Counted from the first letter of the stretch, positions 17,288 through 25,297 are shown. The stretch is 64,000 nt of DNA from Rhizobium tumorigenes (GCF_003240565.2 NZ_CP117258.1:248001-312000), one strand, 5' to 3'. Made by a program: numbers and translations. The notes: generated by a model not told the origin, from the letters alone.

Positions 17288-18508
17288 TCAGTCCCGCCAA
17301 TCCGCCGCCTTGCCGAATTCATTGACGGGCAGCGTGGTACCAAACGTCCAGATGCGAGGGCGTTCCACTTCCGAAAGCCGCTGCCTGCACCACGTATCGA
17401 GATCGGATGAAAGTTCCTCCTCGGCGCCGGTTGAAACGGGGACGACGAACGCTTTCAAACGAGCGCCGGCCGGCATCGGCGCAAGGCGCACCGAGGCCGC
17501 TTTGACCTTGGGATGCTGCTCCAGCACGGCGGCAATTCGCTGCGGCCAGACATTTATCCCACCGATCTGAACGCCTCCATCGCGCCTGCTGCCGACGGTA
17601 AACTCCCGGTCGGTTATCATCTCGACGGTATCGGGAACATCATGGACCGCTCCGTCCGGACCGCGCAGCCTCACGCCCGCAGCGACTTCCCCGCGGCCAT
17701 TTTCGAAACTCCAGTGCGGCATCAAGGTGTATCGGTCGGATGGATGCCGGCGCCAACCGATCCCCGCCGTCTCGCTCGATCCGTAGAGTTCGGTCATGCC
17801 GCCAAGCCCGCGATCGATCAAGGACGTCATCAGCGGAGCGGGGCATGGCGCGGTAGACACGACACCTTCGACGTCGACGGCCCAGGTGGAGATCGTGCGA
17901 TTGATCGCCGCCCACCTATCGGGGAAGGAGACGACAAGGTCTCCCGGCAAAAGCCCGTTGTTCAGATATCGTGGCGAGCAGGTCGCGCCGGAAACGACAT
18001 CCACAGCAAGCCGGTCGGCGAGGAAGGCGGTCAGCAGGCAACCGTAGATGTGATGCGGGGGCGCGAGCGCGATGATGCGGCGGCGGGAGGTGAAAAGGTC
18101 GGCGAGAAATCCGGCCTCCCCGATCAGCGCTGCAGCGTCATGGAAACATCTTTTCGATACGCCCGTCGAGCCCGATGTCAGGAATGTCATCTTCGAAACA
18201 CCGCACGCCCAAGCCGCCTCGATGGCATCGAGCCAATCGCCGAAAGTGGCCATTGCGGCCGGATCGGGATCGCTCTCGCTCTCGTATAGGTGAAACATCT
18301 CGTTGATGGCGGCTCCCACCGTCATCATTTCCAGCGAATCCAGTCCGAGGCCCGCCTGGCCATCCCGCCGCAATGACAGTTCGTCGGACCATGACCCGCC
18401 ATCGGACGCTATGACGCTGCCTGCACCGCTCGACCGTTCCCTCGCGTTCTTCAACTCAGCCTCGATCAGGCTTTGCAAAACGCGGGCAGTGGCAGTGCGG
18501 CTGAGCAT
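17288..18508 (-). CDS. pcl: AMP-forming ligase of the PYP-activation type (p-coumarate:CoA ligase-like) with an N-terminal carrier-like segment
   Basis: 406 residues from the ATG at 18508, short for an adenylating enzyme (usually about 500-550). Core motifs are complete: MTFLTSGSTGVSKRCFHD (ATP loop), TELYGSSETAGIGWR, GINVWPQRIAAVLEQHPKVKAASV and the C-terminal LPVNEFGKAADW with its catalytic Lys. Residues about 1-95 include GLDSLEMMTVGAAINEMF, like a carrier-protein DSL helix. A compact ligase of about this size activates 4-coumarate for photoactive yellow protein in Rhodobacter. The gene lies in one operon with a PYP-like gene (5-base gap to the cyclase gene), which supports this role. Substrate is inferred; another aryl acid is possible. 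Confidence 0.75.
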   Translation of the reverse strand: MLSRTATARVLQSLIEAELKNARERSSGAGSVIASDGGSWSDELSLRRDGQAGLGLDSLEMMTVGAAINEMFHLYESESDPDPAAMATFGDWLDAIEAAWACGVSKMTFLTSGSTGVSKRCFHDAAALIGEAGFLADLFTSRRRIIALAPPHHIYGCLLTAFLADRLAVDVVSGATCSPRYLNNGLLPGDLVVSFPDRWAAINRTISTWAVDVEGVVSTAPCPAPLMTSLIDRGLGGMTELYGSSETAGIGWRRHPSDRYTLMPHWSFENGRGEVAAGVRLRGPDGAVHDVPDTVEMITDREFTVGSRRDGGVQIGGINVWPQRIAAVLEQHPKVKAASVRLAPMPAGARLKAFVVPVSTGAEEELSSDLDTWCRQRLSEVERPRIWTFGTTLPVNEFGKAADWRD

Positions 18509-18513
18509 GTGGA

Positions 18514-19824
18514 TCAGGCTACCACGATTTTCACAGGCGCAGATTCGGTCCGGTTGCGACCCCCGCGCTTTGCCCTGTAAAGCGCACCGTCCGCAGCAGC
18601 GAGCAGTGCCGCCGCACTGCCGACAGACAGGGGGCCTGCTGCACAGCCAAAGCTCGCCGTAACCTTGAGCCGCGCTTCTCCGACTTTCACCGGCACAGAG
18701 GAAATCGCGATCCGGACGCGCTCGGCGATCTCGACCGATTTTTCCAGAGACGTGTCGGGCAGGAGTATGGTGAATTCTTCGCCACCGATGCGGGCAAACG
18801 TGTCGCCGGGCCGCATCATTGCCTGGCATGCGTCTGCTACCGAGCGCAGCACGTCATCGCCGACGCTGTGGCCGTAGCTGTCGTTAATCAGCTTGAAGTG
18901 GTCTATGTCGAACATGAGGATGGCGAACGGCCGTCCGGAGCCCCGACTGAGCACATACTCTTTCTCGGCAGCTTCGAAGAAGGCGCCGCGGTTGTAGGCG
19001 CCGGTCAGGTGGTCGGTTCGCAACAGGCGCTTGAGTTCCAGCATATCCGTGTCACGGCGCTCTACCTTGCGCATGATGACGGTGTATCCCTGGATCGAAG
19101 CGTCGCTGTCACCCGTTTTGTCGGCGCATACGGCGATGAGGCTCTGGCACCAGTAGCGCTCGCCATCGCGTCGCAGGCCCCAGCCTTCGTCGATGTGCCA
19201 GCCGTCCCTTCGCGCGTGCTCCAGGCGACGGTCCATGTAGGCTCCCTGCCCGCCGGGCTGCGGCTCGACCAGATCGCCAATCGGCATCCCCTCCAACTCG
19301 AACGCGTCGAAACCGGTCTGCTCCAGAAGGGTGGAATTTACCGCACCGATCACGCCATCCGTACCGAGCGACGCCACGCCGAAATCCTTGACGCCCTCGA
19401 GCAGCGATCCGAACCATGTCTCTGCTTCCCTTAGCCGTCGCTCCTGACGGACCTGAAGCGAAACATCGGTCAGCGTCACGACATAACGCTCGTCCTTCAG
19501 CTTGACGATGGTGCAGTTCAGGATGCGTTGCTCGTCGGGCTTATCGGCAGCTATTGGCCCGGCGTAAATGCGGTGGTTCTCGCAGATCGTTCCGCGCCTG
19601 GCGGTAAAATCCTGGATCAGCGAGCGCAGTTCTGGGGCCGTGTTTTCGAATACCGTCAGCAAGTTTGTCATGATGCCGTCTGTCGCCAGCGGCATGACGA
19701 GCTTCATGGCGAGTGGGTTCATCAGGTTTATCGCGCCGTCGCGGGCCATGTCGACAAGCCCGACGGGACATGCGTAGACGAATTGCAGAAGCTTTTCGTA
19801 CTCGATCTCTTGCGACTGTTCCAT
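18514..19824 (-). CDS. Diguanylate cyclase, PAS-PAS-GGDEF
   Basis: 436 residues, no membrane segment, so cytoplasmic. Two PAS-like sensor regions (about 10-125 and 135-255, the second with FGVASLGTDGVIGAVNSTLLEQTGFDAFELEG) precede a GGDEF domain (about 265-425). The active-site loop is RIGGEEF and the product-inhibition site RPGD sits five residues before it, so it should make cyclic-di-GMP and be feedback-limited. DHLTGAYNRGAFFEAAEKE marks the domain start. The gene is 12 bases after the PYP-like gene and 5 bases before the ligase gene, so the three are one transcript. The PAS domains may receive the light signal from PYP. Confidence 0.9.
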   Translation of the reverse strand: MEQSQEIEYEKLLQFVYACPVGLVDMARDGAINLMNPLAMKLVMPLATDGIMTNLLTVFENTAPELRSLIQDFTARRGTICENHRIYAGPIAADKPDEQRILNCTIVKLKDERYVVTLTDVSLQVRQERRLREAETWFGSLLEGVKDFGVASLGTDGVIGAVNSTLLEQTGFDAFELEGMPIGDLVEPQPGGQGAYMDRRLEHARRDGWHIDEGWGLRRDGERYWCQSLIAVCADKTGDSDASIQGYTVIMRKVERRDTDMLELKRLLRTDHLTGAYNRGAFFEAAEKEYVLSRGSGRPFAILMFDIDHFKLINDSYGHSVGDDVLRSVADACQAMMRPGDTFARIGGEEFTILLPDTSLEKSVEIAERVRIAISSVPVKVGEARLKVTASFGCAAGPLSVGSAAALLAAADGALYRAKRGGRNRTESAPVKIVVA

Positions 19825-19836
19825 GACGGTGCCCGA

Positions 19837-20196
19837 TCAGCGCAGTATAAGAATGTATCTCAGCGCAAAATCCGTCCCTTTCAGCAGGCGAAGCCGAACG
19901 GGGGTCGGACGCATACGCAATGTCAGGACATAAGGAATGACATCGTCGATCTGATCTTCGTCCTCGAAACGCTGCGCGACCAGAAAATTATTCATGCACT
20001 GGGCAATTTCATCGAAATATTCTGAACCCATGACAGTTTCCCGACGAAGTCCGGCAAGAGACGATTCCGTCGCGTTGTAGCGTTCGACGACACCGTCCGC
20101 ATTGAGGCCGACCACCCCGAATGCAAGGCTGTCGAACGTCGTGTCATCCATCTTTTCCAGATCCAGCCCGGAAATACCTTCGAACGAAGTCGTCAC
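19837..20196 (-). CDS. pyp: Photoactive yellow protein (PYP)-like blue-light receptor
   Basis: 119 residues from the GTG at 20196, close to the 125 of Halorhodospira halophila PYP. It aligns without large gaps: LEKMDD and LAFG match LAKMDD and LAFG; RYNATE matches QYNAAE; IAQC matches VAPC; MRPTPVRL matches MTPTKVKV. Thus Tyr40, Glu44, Cys67 and Met95 correspond to PYP Tyr42, Glu46, Cys69 (chromophore thioester) and Met100. Thr50 and Arg52 are replaced by Ala and Leu, and Pro68 by Gln. PYP uses p-coumaroyl bound to the Cys. A TTG start at 20217 is possible, but GGGGA precedes the GTG. Operon with the cyclase and ligase genes. Confidence 0.85.
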   Translation of the reverse strand: MTTSFEGISGLDLEKMDDTTFDSLAFGVVGLNADGVVERYNATESSLAGLRRETVMGSEYFDEIAQCMNNFLVAQRFEDEDQIDDVIPYVLTLRMRPTPVRLRLLKGTDFALRYILILR

Positions 20197-20442
20197 CCTT
20201 GATCCCCACTCTGTCAAATTCGCCCGGCCGAAGCCAGCGCGCTGAGATTAGCAGAACCTCCAAGGTGGTGGAATATGGCAAATTGGCAAGGAGTGAAAAC
20301 ACAAACACTTAGCGACCCTGCCACCTGGCGATCGCGTTCCGCGACGAGCCGGGCACCCTGCAGGCATCGCTCCACAACCATGGCGAAAACACCAGCACGG
20401 CGTCGCGCCATCCATAGGGGCACCGAACTTCCAGGACTTGCC

Positions 20443-22236
20443 CTATGCCGGCTGGCGGGCGTTTCCGGTGGCGGCAGCCAGGCTCTTCTGCTGCGAATCA
20501 TGCCAGCGTTCGAACTCGCGAGGCTTCAACGGCTTTGCAAAGAGATAGCCCTGCGCCTCGTCGCAATGGATGGCGGCAAGAATGTCACGGGCTTCCCTGG
20601 TTTCCACGCCCTCTGCGACGACGCGGTAGCCGAGGTCGTGGCTAAGGGAAATCATCGATCGCACGAGGTTGCGTTCGCGCGTTCCGTCTTCCAGGGTTTT
20701 GATGAAGGACTGGTCGATCTTGACGACGGTTGCCGGCAGCAGCTGGAGATAGGACAAGCTGCTGTAGCCTGTGCCGAAATCATCGATGGAGAGGCGGATG
20801 CCGGCTTCCGCCAGCGAGCGCAGCTTGTCCATAGCCTTCGCGGCGTCCTTCATGATCGAGCTCTCGGTCACCTCCAGCTCCAGCATCTCAACCGGAATTT
20901 CGTGGCGAAGCAGAGCAAGGACGACCTGCTCGGCAAAGTCTTCCTCTTCCAGATTGGCTGCAGAGACGTTGACGGAAAGCGGCATGTTAAGGCCATTGTC
21001 CTTCCATGCCCGTGTCTGGCGAAGAGCGGCATCGAGAACCCAGGCCGTCATCTTCCGCACATGCGGCGAATGCTCGATGATCGCCACAAACTCGCCGGGC
21101 GAGACAGCGCCAAAGTCCGGGTGGCGCCAGCGCAACAGCACTTCGGCTGCCACGCAGCGGCCGCTTGCCAGATCCATGCGTGGCTGAAAGACGACCGATA
21201 ACTGATCGTTAGATTCCAGCGCCAGTCCAAAATCCTCCAGCAGCCTGAAGGCACGCTCGTGCTTGGCATGGCTGGAGGCTGAAAAAAGGCTGACGCGCGT
21301 TTCTGTGCCGCGTGCGTCCTGAGCGGCGCTGTTCAATTCCTGCAGAAGCTCGGCCGGGCTGATTTTCCGGGCGATAAAAGGCGCAACGCCCATCACCGGC
21401 GTCATCATGAACCGCAGGCTCAATCCGGCTTCGATCTGCGTCAGCATCGTGCCGAGCCTGGCCAGATATTTCTGCTTGCGAACACCTTTGGGCGCAACGA
21501 AGGCAAATTGCGTTGACGACACGTGATAGGTGGTTTTTCCGTTGCCGAGCGACGATCGGATAATCCGTCCGGCTTCCCGGATACAGGTGTCGACATGGGC
21601 CGGACCCATCACCCGGGCGAGCGTATCGATTTGGGTGCTATCGGCAAGATCGACGAGAACAGCAAAGCGTTGAAGCCCGCTGGCATCGTCCAGCACGAGG
21701 TCGGAAAGGTCGTCGAAGAATTGCATCCGGTTCGGCAGGCCGCTGATCGGGTCGATCCGGCCGATGGAATGCTGCAGTTCGATTTGCGACATGACCATCG
21801 CGGCAAGGTCCTGCAAGCCCGAAAGCTCTTCCTCCGTTGCGGTGCGTGGCTCCGTTCCGAGCACGCAGAGGGCTCCGAGCCCATGCCCCTCGCGTGTTAT
21901 CAACGGGGCGCCGGCATAGAAGCGGATGCCGCTCCTGCCAAGAACGCTTTCCCGATAGCAGTCGTCCTCTGCCATATCCGGAATGACCAGCAGGTCCCTG
22001 CTTTCTGCCACTTGCGCACACGGCGCGCGTTCCCGGGGAATGGAGTTGTGATCGACACCGATGCGCGACTTGAACCATTGGCGATCCACATCCGTCAGCG
22101 AGACGGCAGCAATCGGAAGGTTGAATATCTGGCTGGCCATTCGCGTGATGCGATCAAAGTTTTCGCTGGCTGGCGTATCGAGAAGCCCGAGATTGTATAG
22201 CGCCTCGAGGCGCTCGTGCTCTGCTGAATTTATCAT
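20443..22236 (-). CDS. Cyclic-di-GMP phosphodiesterase, GAF-(degenerate GGDEF)-EAL
   Basis: 597 residues from the ATG at 22236 (a TTG at 22251 is the alternative). GAF domain about 20-165 (YNLGLLDTPASENFDRITRMAS). A GGDEF-like domain about 165-310 begins DPISGLPNRMQFF, but its active loop reads SSTQF, so it cannot be a cyclase. The EAL domain about 335-590 keeps EVLLRWRHP, NVSAANLEEEDF, ELEVTESS, DDFGTGYSS, KIDQSFIK, AEGVE and QGYLFAKP, all needed for catalysis. It should hydrolyse cyclic-di-GMP. It lies 246 bases upstream of the PYP operon on the same strand and may be its opposing enzyme. Confidence 0.9.
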   Translation of the reverse strand: MINSAEHERLEALYNLGLLDTPASENFDRITRMASQIFNLPIAAVSLTDVDRQWFKSRIGVDHNSIPRERAPCAQVAESRDLLVIPDMAEDDCYRESVLGRSGIRFYAGAPLITREGHGLGALCVLGTEPRTATEEELSGLQDLAAMVMSQIELQHSIGRIDPISGLPNRMQFFDDLSDLVLDDASGLQRFAVLVDLADSTQIDTLARVMGPAHVDTCIREAGRIIRSSLGNGKTTYHVSSTQFAFVAPKGVRKQKYLARLGTMLTQIEAGLSLRFMMTPVMGVAPFIARKISPAELLQELNSAAQDARGTETRVSLFSASSHAKHERAFRLLEDFGLALESNDQLSVVFQPRMDLASGRCVAAEVLLRWRHPDFGAVSPGEFVAIIEHSPHVRKMTAWVLDAALRQTRAWKDNGLNMPLSVNVSAANLEEEDFAEQVVLALLRHEIPVEMLELEVTESSIMKDAAKAMDKLRSLAEAGIRLSIDDFGTGYSSLSYLQLLPATVVKIDQSFIKTLEDGTRERNLVRSMISLSHDLGYRVVAEGVETREARDILAAIHCDEAQGYLFAKPLKPREFERWHDSQQKSLAAATGNARQPA

Positions 22237-22500
22237 ATGAAATCGATTCAAGTTGACGTTCTAATGCGTCTATTCACAAGGTAACACTTGTCAATTATCA
22301 ATTACAGAAGAAAGCATATCTTATTTTAACAATGTGCCAGATAAGACATTCTTTCGGTGCTTCCCGCGCCTTTTATAGTCTGTCGACCCCTGCTCCTAGC
22401 TGTCGGCACCGGAGCCATCTATTGCTTGCTGCTGAGACAGACGCTTTTGCTTTGGCGACAAGGCTGCTAGAGGGGCGCTTTTTGAAGCAAGGAAAACAAT

Positions 22501-22740
22501 ATGAAAATGCTGGTTCGCCTGATCCTCGTGATTGTCATCGCACTGGTCGCGACCGTCGGGTTTCGCTGGTATCGATATGTCACCAACAGCGACAGCCCGT
22601 ATGATGAAGTCGGCATCACCCTCAATTCCTCCATGCCCGGCCCGATCAATGCTTGGGGCTGTGACCGCCTGAAGACGACGTTTGCCAACAACCTCCCCCC
22701 ATACGGCTGCGCTTCTGCAGACGGCAAGAGCTGGAAGTAG
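22501..22740 (+). CDS. Small membrane-anchored protein with two cysteines, 79 residues
   Basis: An N-terminal transmembrane segment or uncleaved signal (MLVRLILVIVIALVATVGF), then an exported 55-residue tail with two Cys (NAWGCDRLK and PPYGCASADG) that could pair in the periplasm. AAGGAAAA precedes the ATG. I recall comparable hypothetical proteins in Rhizobium but no function. It is divergent from the phosphodiesterase gene, separated by 264 bases of moderately AT-rich DNA in which I see no certain promoter. Confidence 0.7.
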   Translation: MKMLVRLILVIVIALVATVGFRWYRYVTNSDSPYDEVGITLNSSMPGPINAWGCDRLKTTFANNLPPYGCASADGKSWK

Positions 22741-22763
22741 GCTCGACTCTTTCGGACAACTTT

Positions 22764-22795
22764 TGCACCGCGGTCACTCTTACAAGCGCGGTGCA
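22764..22795. terminator. Stem-loop after the 79-residue gene
   Basis: TGCACCGCG and its exact complement CGCGGTGCA flank a 14-base loop, 24 bases past the stop. No T-run follows on the plus strand, so it may be a weak terminator or an mRNA end structure. Confidence 0.45.
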
Positions 22796-22912
22796 GCATC
22801 TGCCGGACAGCCACTCCAGGCAGCGCACTTCGGCGGACCCCGGTCGCAAGCATTTCCAGGCAGGGCGCTTCGCCCATAAATTATGCAACTTCATGAATGC
22901 ACAAAAAAGCGC

Positions 22913-22963
22913 TTGACGCTTCGCCGTAACATGGCTTGAATGGAACCAATCAAACATTGGTTC
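22913..22963 (+). promoter_or_regulatory. Promoter and operator of the GntR/peptide-importer locus
   Basis: TTGACG (22913-22918), 17 bases, TTGAAT (22936-22941) forms a good sigma-70 promoter. Directly over the expected start of transcription lies the perfect inverted repeat GAACCAAT, 5 bases, ATTGGTTC (22943-22963). This is a plausible autoregulatory GntR operator. It also argues that translation starts downstream, at the GTG at 22985. Confidence 0.65.
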
Positions 22964-22984
22964 ACCTTGAGCTGGAATGTGGCC

Positions 22985-23710
22985 GTGAGCAACCTACCGG
23001 AAAATTCGACCTATGCTCTGGAAAGGCTGAGAAGCCTGCTGGCCTCGGGCGGGCTCGATGCGGACGGCAAGCTGCCCACCGAGCGCGCTTTGTCGGAACA
23101 GTTCGACGTCAGCCGTCGCGCCCTCCGCCGGGCTCTCGAGGTGCTGGAGGCCGAGGGTCTGATCTGGCGCAAGCAGGGATCGGGCACCTATGCAGGACCG
23201 CGCCCCGATGGCTGGAGCGAACACGTCGGCTCGATCGTCGCCAGCACCGATATCACAGAAATCATGGAAGTCCGTTTGCGGATCGAACCGCAACTCGCAC
23301 AGCTTGCCGCGATCCGCGCCAAGGACATCTCGATCAGCCGCATGTACGAACTGGCGGAGAAGATCTACCGCAGCGACGATGCGGACGGTCGTGAATTGTG
23401 GGACGGCGCTTTGCATAGGCTGATCGCCCAGAGCGCTGGCAACCGGTTCTTCCTGACAATTTTCGATTTCATCAATCACGTTCGCCAGGACGAAGCTTGG
23501 CAAACCATTCGCGAATTGGCCCGCAGCAACAGCCGCACGCGGGAGCGGACCCACGACCAGCATCGGGCCATCATCGACGCGATCGCAGCACGCGACCCGA
23601 TGGGCGCTGCCGAAGCGATGCGACAGCACCTTCTGCTGCTGCAGGAAAGCCTGATCCGCGTTACCTCCTTCGACGCCCAACTGCCGGCACTGCGGCAAGA
23701 GGATGCCTGA
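22985..23710 (+). CDS. GntR-family (FadR subfamily) transcriptional regulator
   Basis: 241 residues from the GTG at 22985. The N-terminal winged helix reads YALERLRSLLASGG, KLPTERALSEQFDVSRRALRRALEVLEAEGLIWRKQGSGTYAG; the helical FCD ligand domain follows (EVRLRIEPQLAQLAAIRA, LHRLIAQSAGNRFF, THDQHRAIIDAIAARD, the last with the usual metal-site His). An ATG at 22940 is rejected because the promoter -10 and a perfect inverted repeat overlap it. It stands at the head of the peptide ABC and gamma-glutamyltransferase genes and probably senses a product of that uptake. Confidence 0.88.
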   Translation: MSNLPENSTYALERLRSLLASGGLDADGKLPTERALSEQFDVSRRALRRALEVLEAEGLIWRKQGSGTYAGPRPDGWSEHVGSIVASTDITEIMEVRLRIEPQLAQLAAIRAKDISISRMYELAEKIYRSDDADGRELWDGALHRLIAQSAGNRFFLTIFDFINHVRQDEAWQTIRELARSNSRTRERTHDQHRAIIDAIAARDPMGAAEAMRQHLLLLQESLIRVTSFDAQLPALRQEDA

Positions 23711-23779
23711 GACAGCATCGAGAACACCACAGATGGATCCGGCCTTGACCGGACCGCGCAATAAACAGGGGAAACAAAA

Positions 23780-25288
23780 ATGAAAATCGCCAGATTTCTA
23801 TCGCTACTCTCCATCGGCACCCTCTGCGCCCTGCCGGCACTCGGTGCCGAGCTTAAAATAGGGCTACAGGACGACGCCGATGTGCTCGACCCCGCCCAGT
23901 CGCGCACTTTCGTCGGCCGCATCGTCTATACGGCCTTGTGCGACAAGCTGGTCGACGTGACGCCGAAGCTCGAGTTCGTTCCGCAGCTGGCGACAGCCTG
24001 GAAGTGGTCGGCGGATGGCAAGGAGCTGACGATGACGCTACGCCAGGGCGTCAAGTTCCACGACGGCACGCCCTTCAACGCCCAGGCTGTCGTCGACGAT
24101 ATCCAGCGCAACAAGACGATGCCGGAATCGCGGCGCAAGAGCGAACTCTCCTCCGTCACCAACATCGAGGCAACCAGCGAATACGAGGTGAAGTTCACGC
24201 TGAAGGCGCCGGATGTGACGCTGCTGGCACAGCTCTCCGACCGCGCCGGCATGATGGTGTCGCCGACAGCCGCCAAGGCCGCCGGTGCAACATTCGGCGA
24301 TCATCCCGTTTGCTCCGGCCCGTTCAAGTTCGTCGAGCGGGTGCAGCAGGACCGGATCGTCCTCGAGAAGTTCCAGGACTACTGGAACAAGGACAATATA
24401 TTCATCGACAAGATCACCTACCTGCCGATCCCCGACACGACGGTCCGGCTCGCCAACCTGCGCTCCGGCGATCTCGACATGATCGAGCGCGTTTCGGCCA
24501 CGGATGTCGCCACTGTCAAGGGCGACCCCAAGCTCGCCTATGCCGATGCCGTCGGCACCGGCTGGCTCGGCATCTACGCAAACATCGGCAACGGTCCTGG
24601 TGCCAAGAACCCGATGGGTGAGGACAAGCGCCTCCGCCAGGCATTCTCTCTTGCCATCGACCGGGAGGCCGCAACCCAGATCGTCTTCGACGGCACGGCG
24701 CTTGCCGGCAATCAGCCGTTTTCGCCCAACAGCCCCTGGTTCGACAAGGATATACCGGTGCCGTCCCGCGATGTCGACAAGGCCAAGGCCTTGATCAAGG
24801 CGGCCGGCTTCGAGCGCGTGCCGGTCGAGATCGCGGTTACCAACGATCCCGTCACCCTGCAGATGATGCAGATCATCCAGTCGATGGTCGCTGAAGCCGG
24901 CTTCGACGTGACGCTGAAGCCTACGGAATTTGCCACCTTGCTGGATGCCCAGACGGCCGGAAACTACCAACTCAGCCGCTCCGACTGGTCGGGACGCGCC
25001 GATCCGGATGGAAACATCCAACAGTTCGTCAGCACCGGCGCCGGGCTGAACGATTCCAAGTACAGCAACCCCGAGGTCGACAAGCTGCTGGTCGAAGCTC
25101 GCCAGTCGCAGGACGTCGGCGTCCGCAAGCAGAAATACAATGCGGCGCTCGCCATCCTCAACGACGACTTGCCGATCATCTATCTCGGCCATTCCGCCTG
25201 GATCTGGGCCTACAACAAGGCCGTCACCGGCTTTGTCCCCTCCCCCGATGGCATGATCCGCATGGTGGGCGTCAAGAAGAGCGGCTAA
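23780..25288 (+). CDS. Peptide/glutathione-type ABC transporter periplasmic binding protein (SBP family 5)
   Basis: 502 residues with a signal peptide (MKIARFLSLLSIGTLCALPA, cleavage after LGA). The body shows family-5 features: LKIGLQDDADVLDPAQSRTFVG, LATAWKWSADGKELTMTLRQGVKFHDGTPF, DKRLRQAFSLAIDRE. It resembles DppA/GsiB proteins. Because gamma-glutamyltransferase and a dual-domain ATPase share the operon, glutathione or other gamma-glutamyl peptides are the likely cargo. Ribosome-binding site AGGGGAAA. Followed by a strong stem-loop before the first permease gene. Confidence 0.92.
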   Translation: MKIARFLSLLSIGTLCALPALGAELKIGLQDDADVLDPAQSRTFVGRIVYTALCDKLVDVTPKLEFVPQLATAWKWSADGKELTMTLRQGVKFHDGTPFNAQAVVDDIQRNKTMPESRRKSELSSVTNIEATSEYEVKFTLKAPDVTLLAQLSDRAGMMVSPTAAKAAGATFGDHPVCSGPFKFVERVQQDRIVLEKFQDYWNKDNIFIDKITYLPIPDTTVRLANLRSGDLDMIERVSATDVATVKGDPKLAYADAVGTGWLGIYANIGNGPGAKNPMGEDKRLRQAFSLAIDREAATQIVFDGTALAGNQPFSPNSPWFDKDIPVPSRDVDKAKALIKAAGFERVPVEIAVTNDPVTLQMMQIIQSMVAEAGFDVTLKPTEFATLLDAQTAGNYQLSRSDWSGRADPDGNIQQFVSTGAGLNDSKYSNPEVDKLLVEARQSQDVGVRKQKYNAALAILNDDLPIIYLGHSAWIWAYNKAVTGFVPSPDGMIRMVGVKKSG

Positions 25289-25297
25289 TCGAGCCAG

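Noticed and set aside
17288..18829. 513-residue version of the ligase
   Set aside because: The first 107 residues are Arg/Cys/His-rich shadow sequence of the overlapping GGDEF gene. The ATG at 18508 directly follows the cyclase stop.
20197..20217. TTG start for the PYP-like protein
   Set aside because: GTG 20196 has GGGGA at a fitting distance and gives a length closer to known PYPs. The TTG option cannot be fully excluded.
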